DNA from: an uncultured Sphingomonadaceae bacterium
GTDB lineage: Bacteria > Pseudomonadota > Alphaproteobacteria > Sphingomonadales > Sphingomonadaceae
DNA: 64,000 nucleotides
Assembly (NCBI GenBank): GCA_947488845.1
Contig: CANLBM010000011.1
Span: 1-64,000, forward strand
Reading direction: 5' to 3'
The position numbers and the translations under genes are program-made. Shown in pieces: positions 1 through 8,087 of this stretch. The notes under the pieces are model-generated. The model searched no databases and was not told the DNA's origin. It saw only the letters and a list, made by a program, of their open reading frames with translations. Numbering within the stretch: the stretch's first letter is position 1; each line of letters opens with the position of its first letter.

Positions 1-75
1 TCCGGGCCGCCCAGCAGGGCGACCTTAACCGCCGGAACTCTAACTTAGCCGGTGGACCACCCTAATGGGGCAGGC
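1..75. mobile_element. possible terminal end of an IS3-family-like insertion sequence
   Basis: The first 75 bases look like the 3' end of a transposase reading frame followed by a terminal repeat. An open frame in phase 3 runs from the left edge to a TAA at about 62-64, and the motif GGGGCAGGCCA at 67-77 resembles the outer tip of IS3-type inverted repeats (read on the minus strand, TGGCCTGCCCC). The body of the element would lie to the left of the window, so neither the transposase nor the partner repeat can be seen. This is pattern recognition from a short stretch and could be coincidental. Confidence 0.35.
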
Positions 76-98
76 CAGAAGCTCTTCTTCTAGAGAAG

Positions 99-617
99 AT
101 GTATGTCAGAGCTTATTATGCTCATCAAGCGGTAGATATGTTTGAGGACTTATACATGGAAATGAAGAGAAGGACGCAGACAAAGGTAACTCTAGAACAA
201 GAAGGAGCGGATGGCATTATTGATCGCATAGCGATGAATGCATTGTCGTCGAACGGCAATCTCCTGGCGGAGCGGGATGACTATTTACTTGAAGTTCAAG
301 AGCCGTATCGGCTTGGAAACTTCAGGGTGAAGTGCGGCAGGATGTATCTTGAAGCGACCGATCAGCATGATCCTTGCCTTGAATGGTGCGGCGATGTGAT
401 TAAAATATATGATCAAATGTTACCTGCCACGATGTATGATAGCGTATGCGGAAAGCCCATCACCAATTTGATTATGCATCCCTATTTGACATCTGACATT
501 ATAATAAAAAAAATGTCACATGTTCCCGATCCACGCGCTGATTATATCGAAATACATATCGAACAGCCCCGATATTTTTATTGCCGCGGCACGGATCGTT
601 ATTGGGTAGAGGAATAG
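99..617 (+). CDS. hypothetical protein, unrecognised
   Basis: A 172-residue predicted soluble protein with no signal peptide or membrane segment. I do not recognise the family. It is acidic and unusually rich in Met, Tyr and Cys, with several Cys residues in the second half (around residues 92-96, 117 and 160). The ATG at 99 has a purine-rich stretch directly in front, too close for a good ribosome-binding site; internal ATGs at 138, 156 and 162 are alternative starts. The gene is AT-rich and lies between a possible insertion-sequence end and the polysaccharide locus, so it may be a passenger gene brought in by transfer. There is no evidence for any function. Confidence 0.5.
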   Translation: MYVRAYYAHQAVDMFEDLYMEMKRRTQTKVTLEQEGADGIIDRIAMNALSSNGNLLAERDDYLLEVQEPYRLGNFRVKCGRMYLEATDQHDPCLEWCGDVIKIYDQMLPATMYDSVCGKPITNLIMHPYLTSDIIIKKMSHVPDPRADYIEIHIEQPRYFYCRGTDRYWVEE

Positions 618-728
618 CTTGAAGAATCGTTTAGACTGCTCTTAACGGATAGCTATCAATGGTCTATTGGATTAGAGACAGATAGCACTATAGTTTATAT
701 CGTAAACAGATCGCAAAAAATTGAATAT

Positions 729-2207
729 ATGAAATCTACCAAAAGAAATATGGGTAAAATCGCCGACAAACTTTCAGCGCCAGCAGCGCGTTTCTACGCG
801 TTTGTCGCTTTTTTTGTGATCGTGTTTTTCACGGGCGGCGGTTCGCGGGATGATATCCAGTCGCTAGTGGTACTTAGGCCAATGGCGATTATTTTTGCAG
901 CGTATGCGTTGTCAGTTTCAGCTCGTCGGGGTTGGGTAGGGAATTTGTTTCCGGTGTATATACTTGTTGCCCTTGCCGGGATTATGATTGTGCAGCTTAT
1001 TCCATTGCCTGTATCGATTTGGACACATTTGCCCCAAAGGCAGATCTACTTTGATATCGGCACGCTAGCTGGAATCGAGCAACCATGGCGCCCGCTCTCT
1101 CTTTCGCCTTCAAAAACGCTAAACAGCTTGTTCTCCCTATTTGTGCCCTTGGCAGCGATGTTACTATATCTGAATTTGGAGCGGGCCGATCAACGGAATG
1201 CACTCGTGGTCATCCTGGCTATGGCGTATCTGAGTGCTGTTTTTGCCATGTTGCAGTTGGGCGGATCTGCAAATGGTCCCTTTTATCTTTACCAGATTAC
1301 AAATAACGGCCAAGCTGTGGGCCTATTTTCTAATCGTAACCATCAGGCCGTTTTGTTGGCATGTACAATAGTGATTGCTGCTTGGTATGCTGGTACAATA
1401 AGCCGGTCTGAAAAATCGTCGACGATCAAAGTTAGTGTTGCCCTTGGATCGATATTTATCCTGTTGCCGCTTATTTTTATTACCGGCTCCCGTGCCGGCA
1501 TGGTGCTTGCGCTCCCGGCTTTTGTTATCGCTCTGCTGTTCGTTTATCACGGGCGTTACCTTTCAAACGCACCCAAGAATAATAATATAAGGACTAGAAA
1601 GCCCAAAGGAATAGCTAGATTCATGTTCTGGCGGCACTATTCCAGCAGAAATCTTGTCGCAGGCGCGTTTATATTGACACTAGTATCGATAGTTGGCGCT
1701 GCTTTCTATGCTTCGAGAACTGCCGCCTTCGATCGTCTCACGCAGGGTGGCGCACAAGCCGAGCTCCGACTTGAGGTCTTCCCGATTCTATGGGCAATGG
1801 TGCGGGAGTATATGCCTTTGGGAGCTGGTTTCGGGTCCTTTGAACATGTCTATAAGGTTTTCGAACCGCTGGACCTTCTCAAACCAGAATATCTAAATCA
1901 AGCTCACAGCGATTGGTTCCAGGTTCTGATCGAGGGTGGTCTTCCAGTAATGGGTTTGATGGTACTGCTCTTGGGTTGGGCGCTAGTTCGTAGTCAAAGG
2001 CTATTTGATAGCTCCATGACGAAAGGTAAACGCAAGCGCATATTTCTTTCCATCACCATAATTTTATTTCTTGCTGCAGCGAGCATAGGTGACTACCCCC
2101 TCAGGATACCTTCGTTGATGGCTATGGCGGCTGTTTTTCTTTGTATGTTTTCTGATGGAACAGCTCGGTCTAATGCCGCAGCGCAGCCTAATTTTGAGGT
2201 GCGATAG
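729..2207 (+). CDS. O-antigen ligase/polymerase-family membrane protein (Wzy/WaaL-like)
   Basis: A 492-residue polytopic inner-membrane protein with roughly ten to twelve hydrophobic segments and a large loop in the second half. In that loop the motif AHSDWFQVLIEGG (around residues 390-403) matches the conserved periplasmic His motif of the O-antigen ligase/polymerase superfamily. Such proteins either polymerise lipid-linked repeat units (Wzy) or transfer finished polymer to an acceptor (WaaL). It stands directly upstream of the Wza- and Wzc-like genes, as expected for the export block of a Wzx/Wzy polymer. No clear Shine-Dalgarno sequence precedes the ATG. A second polymerase candidate at 17373-18710 makes the division of labour uncertain. 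Confidence 0.8.
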   Translation: MKSTKRNMGKIADKLSAPAARFYAFVAFFVIVFFTGGGSRDDIQSLVVLRPMAIIFAAYALSVSARRGWVGNLFPVYILVALAGIMIVQLIPLPVSIWTHLPQRQIYFDIGTLAGIEQPWRPLSLSPSKTLNSLFSLFVPLAAMLLYLNLERADQRNALVVILAMAYLSAVFAMLQLGGSANGPFYLYQITNNGQAVGLFSNRNHQAVLLACTIVIAAWYAGTISRSEKSSTIKVSVALGSIFILLPLIFITGSRAGMVLALPAFVIALLFVYHGRYLSNAPKNNNIRTRKPKGIARFMFWRHYSSRNLVAGAFILTLVSIVGAAFYASRTAAFDRLTQGGAQAELRLEVFPILWAMVREYMPLGAGFGSFEHVYKVFEPLDLLKPEYLNQAHSDWFQVLIEGGLPVMGLMVLLLGWALVRSQRLFDSSMTKGKRKRIFLSITIILFLAAASIGDYPLRIPSLMAMAAVFLCMFSDGTARSNAAAQPNFEVR

Positions 2208-2307
2208 GCCGACCCTGACGAGACGATGAATGGACCAAATCGGGTAGTTTACGCCACCGGATCGCTCGTCTATCAGCTTCTAACGAAATAAATGGAAACA
2301 AGTATTT

Positions 2308-3018
2308 ATGTTGATTCGTCTCTCCTTGCTTTTTTTCACCATGCTGCTGTCGGCTTGCGCCGGTTCGACAGTCATCGGATCTAGCGCAAATGTCACACTT
2401 GTTTCGTCCGACGCTTTACCTGAGCCGTCGCGTGCAGACTTGCTTGCGACGAACAGGCCTTATTTGATCGGACCATTCGATAAGCTTAAAATTGATGTTT
2501 TTGGCATCGATGACTTAAACAAAGAGGTGCAAATAGACGCAAGTGGGCGCTTGTCGTTCCCACTAATTGGAGTCATCGAGGCTGCAGGCTCTACGCCTGG
2601 GGAACTGGCTGACGAAATTGAGAAAAGACTCCGCGGCCGCTACGTAAGAGACCCGCAGGTGACGGTTAATCTTGACGAAACTGTCAGTCAGGTGATCACT
2701 GTGGATGGGCAGGTCGACAAACCGGGGCTCTATCCTGTTATTGGACGAATGACCTTGATGCGCGCCGTCGCGACTGCGGGCGGCACAACAGAATTTGCAA
2801 AGCTTAACGATGTCGTGATTTTCCGCAACGCAAATGGTCAGCAACTCGCCGGACTATACAATCTCAAGGATATCCGGCGTGGCAATTATTCGGACCCGGA
2901 GGTTTTTGCAAATGACGTTGTGATTGTTGGTGATTCTCAAGCAAGAAGAATATTTAAAGATGTATTGCAAGCTTCACCGCTTCTAACCACGCCACTTATA
3001 ATACTGTTTCGACAGTAA
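2308..3018 (+). CDS. polysaccharide export outer-membrane lipoprotein (Wza-like)
   Basis: This 236-residue protein starts with a lipoprotein signal peptide ending in the lipobox LLSAC, with Cys17 as the predicted lipidated residue. It is followed by a polysaccharide export domain (about residues 50-125, with the typical GPFDKLKIDVFG opening) and a SLBB-type domain (about 130-185, VITVDGQVDKPGLYPV). Proteins of this family form the outer-membrane channel through which capsular or exopolysaccharide leaves the cell. It is shorter than E. coli Wza and appears to lack the long C-terminal helix region, a common alphaproteobacterial form. It lies 46 bases before the Wzc-like kinase gene, and the two are probably co-transcribed. 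Confidence 0.9.
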   Translation: MLIRLSLLFFTMLLSACAGSTVIGSSANVTLVSSDALPEPSRADLLATNRPYLIGPFDKLKIDVFGIDDLNKEVQIDASGRLSFPLIGVIEAAGSTPGELADEIEKRLRGRYVRDPQVTVNLDETVSQVITVDGQVDKPGLYPVIGRMTLMRAVATAGGTTEFAKLNDVVIFRNANGQQLAGLYNLKDIRRGNYSDPEVFANDVVIVGDSQARRIFKDVLQASPLLTTPLIILFRQ

Positions 3019-3064
3019 ATCTATTCGTCAAGTTGACGCCACACTTGTAGGTAGTAAATTTTGA

Positions 3065-5245
3065 ATGACCCTATTTAACGAAAATTCTGAGCGAGAATAT
3101 AATGCGATACGTTCACCCGAGGGAGCGGCTCAGGAAAATCCAGTTCTTCTGCAATTTTGGCAGGCTATACTTCGTCACAAAAGTGCCATTATAATTATAA
3201 TTATCACTACAATAATTTTATCTGCGGTCGCGACACTGCTTATGACGCCATATTATACGGCAACTTCGCGGATTGAAATAAATCGAGCACAGGATAAGGT
3301 TACAAATGTTGAAGGCGTGAAGAATGATGATGTCGGTCAAAATTTGGAATTTTACCAAACCCAATATTCTCTTCTCGAAGCCCGTTCGCTTGCTGCACGA
3401 GTCGTAAGGAAGCAAGGCCTGGCATCAGAGGAGTGGTTTTTCGATTTGTTTGGTGTTGATCCCGACAACAGTGGGCTTATCGCTTCGGACACAAATAAAA
3501 CAGGATCAGCTGAACGGATTAGGAGGCAAAACTTGGCTGTTAAAATACTGCTAGACCATGTCGGAATTTCTCCTATCCGTGGTTCTAGCCTAATTGACGT
3601 AAGTTTTAGTAGTGCTAACCCAGAGTTTTCCAGCGAAATCGTAAATACTTGGGTTGCTGAATTTATAGAGTCCAATCTTGATCGGCGATTTGACTCGACT
3701 GCCGATGCAAGAAAGTTCCTTGAAGAGCGGCTTGCACAATTACGGCAAAGTCTGGAGGAGTCAGAAAGAAAACTGGTTCTATATGCTGATAATAAGGAAA
3801 TTGTGACTCTTTCTTCAAAACAAGATAGCTTCGGCAGAACGATCAGTAATCAAACGTTGGCTTCTACGAATCTGGAAGCGCTCAACGCTGCACTCGCGAA
3901 GGCTACTGAAGAACGAATAGCTGCGGAAAGTGAAATTCAATCCACAGGTACCGACAAAAATGCTTTGTCAAATCTCGCGCTCCATGGAATCAGGGAGCAG
4001 AGGGCTTTGGTTGCCGCAGAATATGCGAAGCTACTTGTCCAGTTTGAACCGGAATATCCTGCAGCAAAGGCTTTAAAGTCTCAAATTACTGATCTGGATG
4101 CGAGTATTGCACGTGAAGATGCCCGGTCTCGATCCGGAACGGCTGCGCGCTTTCGCGAAGCCATGAAAAGAGAGAAGGAACTAAAGACTCGTGTCGAGCT
4201 ATTGAAAGGGCAGTTTAGCGGTGAACGCAGAGATTCTATTCAATACAACATCTATCAACGGGAAGTTGATACTAACCGCCAGCTATATGATGGGCTATTA
4301 CAACGATACAAAGAAATCGGTGTTGCAGGAGTAGGTAGCAACAATATTTCCGTCGTGGATCGTGCGCTCGCTCCCGAAAAACCATCAAGTCCAAATGTGA
4401 TATTGAATTTGCTCTTTGGCATTCTTTCCGGATCGCTATTCGCCCTAGCATATGTTTTCATTTCGGAGCAAATTGACCAGTCTGTCAAAGACCCGTCCGA
4501 GCTGAAAAATAAACTAGGCATCGCGGTTCTGGGATCAATTCCGGATTTGAACAAGGAAGATGTAATCGCCTCGCTGCAAGACAAGAAATCGCAAGCTTGG
4601 GAAGCATATCTTTCAATCAGAACAAGTTTATCCTTTTTGACGGATCATGGTGTGCCACGATCCTTCCTGATGACAAGTACCCGACCGAATGAAGGGAAAA
4701 GCACCTCGGCATTTGCACTTTCGTCGGTTCTGGCGAGCGCCGGGAAAAGAGTGTTGCTTATCGATGGCGATATGAGAAATCCTTCTCTTCACAAAATGCT
4801 GGGAATCGAGAATGCGGTCGGACTTAGCAATTATCTGTCCGGTTCAAGCGATATGAAAAGTTTAATCCAGAAGACAGCAGTGGAAAATTTCAACGCAATG
4901 ACGGCTGGGCCGATTCCACCGAATGCAGCAGAGCTTTTAAGTGGTGACCGCATGTCGAGCATGATCGAACTGCTTGGAAAAGAATTTGACCATATTATCG
5001 TAGATGCTCCGCCTGTACTTGGGCTTGCAGATATTCCGCTACTCAGCAATTCGGTCGAGGGCGTGATTTACACCGTTGAGGCTAATGGCGTTAAAATGAA
5101 AGGCATTGCGGCCGGGTTGCAGCGTGTACGTGATTCGAAAGCCCATGTATTTGGAGCGATTGTCACGAAGGTTGGAACACAGCAGTCAGGCTATGGATAT
5201 GGCTATGACTATCAATATAGCTACGGTACCAAAGCAGAAGCGTAG
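3065..5245 (+). CDS. polysaccharide co-polymerase / BY-type tyrosine autokinase (Wzc-like)
   Basis: A 726-residue inner-membrane protein. A Wzz chain-length domain with a first transmembrane helix lies near residues 40-60, followed by a long periplasmic coiled-coil region (about 210-420) and a second helix near 460-475. The cytoplasmic kinase domain carries Walker A (about 536-545, RPNEGKSTSA), Walker A' (about 564-574, VLLIDGDMRNP) and Walker B (about 643-652, HIIVDAPPVLG). The C-terminus ends in a tyrosine cluster (GYGYGYDYQYSYG), the usual autophosphorylation tail. Such proteins control polymer length and export through cycles of phosphorylation and work with the Wza-like channel upstream. 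The stop codon is followed immediately by the next start, so translation of the next gene may be coupled. Confidence 0.93.
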   Translation: MTLFNENSEREYNAIRSPEGAAQENPVLLQFWQAILRHKSAIIIIIITTIILSAVATLLMTPYYTATSRIEINRAQDKVTNVEGVKNDDVGQNLEFYQTQYSLLEARSLAARVVRKQGLASEEWFFDLFGVDPDNSGLIASDTNKTGSAERIRRQNLAVKILLDHVGISPIRGSSLIDVSFSSANPEFSSEIVNTWVAEFIESNLDRRFDSTADARKFLEERLAQLRQSLEESERKLVLYADNKEIVTLSSKQDSFGRTISNQTLASTNLEALNAALAKATEERIAAESEIQSTGTDKNALSNLALHGIREQRALVAAEYAKLLVQFEPEYPAAKALKSQITDLDASIAREDARSRSGTAARFREAMKREKELKTRVELLKGQFSGERRDSIQYNIYQREVDTNRQLYDGLLQRYKEIGVAGVGSNNISVVDRALAPEKPSSPNVILNLLFGILSGSLFALAYVFISEQIDQSVKDPSELKNKLGIAVLGSIPDLNKEDVIASLQDKKSQAWEAYLSIRTSLSFLTDHGVPRSFLMTSTRPNEGKSTSAFALSSVLASAGKRVLLIDGDMRNPSLHKMLGIENAVGLSNYLSGSSDMKSLIQKTAVENFNAMTAGPIPPNAAELLSGDRMSSMIELLGKEFDHIIVDAPPVLGLADIPLLSNSVEGVIYTVEANGVKMKGIAAGLQRVRDSKAHVFGAIVTKVGTQQSGYGYGYDYQYSYGTKAEA

Positions 5246-6478
5246 ATGCAAAAACAGGAGCAATCTCGGCGGCTACCGCCCTTGTTCAAGATGACCAAGT
5301 TGGTGGGAATCTGGTTTGTTGCCATACTGCTGGCCTATGTATCCATAATTGTTGTTCTGGGTGGAATCAGCAAGAAAAAAGCGCCAGAACTTGTAATGTC
5401 GGCCTGGCCGGCAAACGGCTTTGCTTTGCAATCTTTAGCGGGTGCGTCTGTTCGAGAAGAAATAGTTAATAATGGAAATGAGTTTCCAGATTCGATTAGC
5501 GCTTCGACGAGAAGGCTTGCCGAAAATGCTTTCAAGCATGAACCCAATGCCGCGAGTGCAGTTGCGATTATGGCCCTTGGCACCGAGGAACCCAACAGGC
5601 GACGTTTGATGGAGCGGAGTATCGCGCTTTCCCGGCGCGATAACCTCACCACCGGGTGGATGATTTTTGATAGCGGTAAGCGCAATGATCTGACGGGCTT
5701 GCTGGAATATTATGATATCTCCATGCGAAGCAGTAGTGCTGCATCATCCACTTTTTTACCACTGATTGCTAAGGTGCTGGCCGATGATCGTTTTATCGAT
5801 CCTTTGGGCAATCTGCTCGCAGAAAATCCGCCTTGGGCGAAGCAGTTTTGGGAAGTCGTCATCAATGAAAAGCTATCGTTGGGCAATGCGTCGACCTTGC
5901 GATTAATGCTCGCAGACCAGAAAAAAATTTCCCTCCAAGTCTATGCCGATAGCGCGCTAATTCAAAATCTGATTGCAGCCGGAATGTATGTAGACGCGTT
6001 GCGTTTATATAACAAGTTGAACGACGAAGAAACTGTTAAAAGTTCATTCATTCGGAACGGCAACTTCAAACAAAATTCAACCTATCCCCCTTTCGATTGG
6101 CAAACTGTTTCAGGCGGTGACTATGGTTCGGACATAGATAGCAAGAACGGGGTCATGAACGTCAGTGCCATTGGCAGTGCCGGAGGTATTTTCGCGCGCC
6201 AGCTCATAAAATTGCCCGCCGGCGACTTTACATTTATTGCCACTCTCGATTCTGCTCCCGAGATGGGCAATTTGATCGCGGAATTAAAATGTGCCCAATC
6301 CATCACCCCGATTTTCAAGCCTTTGAGAATTCCATTGAAGGCAGGAAAGAATGTGACACGAATAAGCGATGTCCCCGGTAATTGTTCCTATTACTGGCTA
6401 GATATTTCCGGTCGTGCAAGTGAAGGTTCGGATGGCTTTGATGCTAGGATTACTAGCATGTCGTTAATCAGAAAGTAG
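5246..6478 (+). CDS. hypothetical single-pass protein of the polysaccharide locus
   Basis: A 410-residue protein whose ATG directly follows the stop of the Wzc-like gene. It has a short basic N-terminus, one transmembrane helix (about residues 18-40), an alpha-helical repeat-like middle (about 85-260) and a C-terminal part (about 270-405) that looks like a beta-sandwich opening with NGNF and PPFDW. This layout suggests a periplasmic domain anchored in the inner membrane, possibly binding the growing polymer or scaffolding the export complex; that role is inference. I do not recognise an exact family. It sits between the export genes and the priming transferase, in the same direction. Confidence 0.7.
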   Translation: MQKQEQSRRLPPLFKMTKLVGIWFVAILLAYVSIIVVLGGISKKKAPELVMSAWPANGFALQSLAGASVREEIVNNGNEFPDSISASTRRLAENAFKHEPNAASAVAIMALGTEEPNRRRLMERSIALSRRDNLTTGWMIFDSGKRNDLTGLLEYYDISMRSSSAASSTFLPLIAKVLADDRFIDPLGNLLAENPPWAKQFWEVVINEKLSLGNASTLRLMLADQKKISLQVYADSALIQNLIAAGMYVDALRLYNKLNDEETVKSSFIRNGNFKQNSTYPPFDWQTVSGGDYGSDIDSKNGVMNVSAIGSAGGIFARQLIKLPAGDFTFIATLDSAPEMGNLIAELKCAQSITPIFKPLRIPLKAGKNVTRISDVPGNCSYYWLDISGRASEGSDGFDARITSMSLIRK

Positions 6479-6487
6479 GCGGTAAGC

Positions 6488-7093
6488 ATGCTGAAGCGGC
6501 TTTTTGATATAGTCTTGAGCATATTCCTTATGCTGGCACTGGTACCTGTGATTGTTTCGGTGGCCGTAGTGATATGGGCGCAAATGGGTCGGCCTGTTTT
6601 TTTCGTTCAGAAACGACCGGGAATGAACGGCTCTCCCTTCATGATGATCAAATTTCGGACTATGAAAAATGCTGTTGACGATGCCGGAACAGCTTTGCCC
6701 GATTCGGCAAGACTTACACAGCTTGGGCGATTTTTGCGCAATACGAGTTTGGACGAACTTCCCGAACTTTGGAATGTCTTGAAAGGGGATATGAGCCTGG
6801 TTGGCCCTCGGCCATTGCTTATGCAATATATTCCGCTCTACAATTCCGAGCAAATGCGGCGGCATGAGGTAAGGCCGGGAATCACCGGTTGGGCACAAGT
6901 GAATGGCCGCAACGCGATCTGTTGGGAAGAGAAGTTTGTCCTCGACCTCTGGTATGTTGATAACAACAATCTCTGCTTAGATTTGAAGATTCTATTCTTG
7001 AGCGTGATGAAGGTTTTGCGGATGAGTGATATTTCCGCGAAAGGAATGGATACCATGCCCGCGTTCACTGGTTCCGAGGAGAAAAAACAATGA
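6488..7093 (+). CDS. priming undecaprenyl-phosphate sugar-phosphate transferase (PglC-like)
   Basis: A 201-residue monotopic phosphoglycosyl transferase. The N-terminal hydrophobic segment (about residues 5-32) is the re-entrant membrane helix. The core motifs are QKRPGMNG, IKFRTM and SLDELPELWNVLKGDMSLVGPRPL split over residues 41-110, with the catalytic Asp-Glu pair at 89-90. It should transfer a sugar phosphate from a UDP-sugar to undecaprenyl phosphate at the cytoplasmic face, starting each repeat unit. Its short form without extra transmembrane helices and its pairing with PglD- and PglE-like genes suggest a bacillosamine-type or other 2,4-diamino sugar as first residue. The start follows the previous stop by 10 bases, and the stop overlaps the next start (ATGA). 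Confidence 0.88.
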   Translation: MLKRLFDIVLSIFLMLALVPVIVSVAVVIWAQMGRPVFFVQKRPGMNGSPFMMIKFRTMKNAVDDAGTALPDSARLTQLGRFLRNTSLDELPELWNVLKGDMSLVGPRPLLMQYIPLYNSEQMRRHEVRPGITGWAQVNGRNAICWEEKFVLDLWYVDNNNLCLDLKILFLSVMKVLRMSDISAKGMDTMPAFTGSEEKKQ

Positions 7094-7731
7094 TGAGGGG
7101 TGTCTACGGTGCTAGCGGTTTCGGTCGGGAGGTCATGCCCTTGGTTCGCCAGCAATATAAATCCGAGGAAACCTCGTTTGTATTCATTGATGATGGCATC
7201 ACAGCCAAATCCGTAAATGGGCATGATGTGCTGAGCTATGAAGACTTTTTAAGCCATAACGATGATGACAAGTCCGTAGTTGTTGCCATTGCGGATTCTC
7301 AAATAAGAGAACGTATTGAACAAAAATGTCTGAATGATGGAATCCAAATTTCTTTCCTACAATCCGAAACAGTATTAATCGGAGACGAGTGCGAAATTGG
7401 TGCTGGTTTCATTCTTTGTGGCTTCGTGCAACTTACGTCCAATCTCGTTATCGGAAAATCTTTTCATGCGAATATATATTCATATGTGGCCCATGACTGT
7501 TTGATCGGAGATTATGTAACATTTGCACCGGGAGTGAAATGCAACGGGAATGTCCATATTGGCGACCACGCTTATATCGGTACCGGCGCTATCCTTAAAC
7601 AGGGCACACCTGACAAGCCTTTGATAATCGGTCCTCGAGCAATCGTGGGTATGGGGGCGGTTGTCACGAAGGACGTGGCAGCCGATACGGTCGTAGTGGG
7701 CAATCCGGCGCGTATGCTGCAAGCAAATTAG
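7090..7731 (+). CDS. sugar N/O-acetyltransferase, NeuD/PglD family
   Basis: A 213-residue acetyltransferase: an N-terminal Rossmann-like sugar-nucleotide domain (residues 1-90, VYGASGFGREV) followed by a left-handed beta-helix of hexapeptide repeats. His135 in the AHDCLIGDY segment matches the catalytic base of PglD, which acetylates the 4-amino group of UDP-4-amino sugars with acetyl-CoA. The ATG overlaps the stop of the PglC-like gene by four bases, so the two are probably translationally coupled. The substrate is inferred from the pairing with PglC- and PglE-like proteins; O-acetylation of another sugar remains possible. Confidence 0.85.
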   Translation: MMRGVYGASGFGREVMPLVRQQYKSEETSFVFIDDGITAKSVNGHDVLSYEDFLSHNDDDKSVVVAIADSQIRERIEQKCLNDGIQISFLQSETVLIGDECEIGAGFILCGFVQLTSNLVIGKSFHANIYSYVAHDCLIGDYVTFAPGVKCNGNVHIGDHAYIGTGAILKQGTPDKPLIIGPRAIVGMGAVVTKDVAADTVVVGNPARMLQAN

Positions 7732-8087
7732 CAAATTGCCGGAGATGGGGAGCGACTGAAAACACCGGCGGGGGTTTTATAGGGGATGGTTGCCGCAGTA
7801 TCCTCGATGGCATTGGTCAAAAAGACCAGTGCGACGACAAATGATCAAGTTATCCAGACCCCGATTGCTGACAGGTAACTGAAGATGAAACAGTGACCTT
7901 TGCCTGCTACAACCCACCCTATGGCCGGAGGATTGAACCGGTTGCGGGCGAATTGACAATCGAAGTTTTCGCCAAGCTACGGTAAGCAAGCCCAACCCTG
8001 GACAATCTTGATCTATGACAAAGACTTGTGAACAGAAGGAGAGCCATGACCTCTCGTAGAAATCCGCACAAACGAAAGTTTTGAGGT
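7732..8087. other. intergenic gap between convergent pglD-like and pglE-like genes
   Basis: A 356-base stretch between two convergent genes. Frames here are short and none resembles a family I know. No hairpin with a T-tract was found. It may hold a decayed gene, since neighbouring polysaccharide genes are otherwise tightly packed, but nothing in it can be assigned. Confidence 0.4.
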
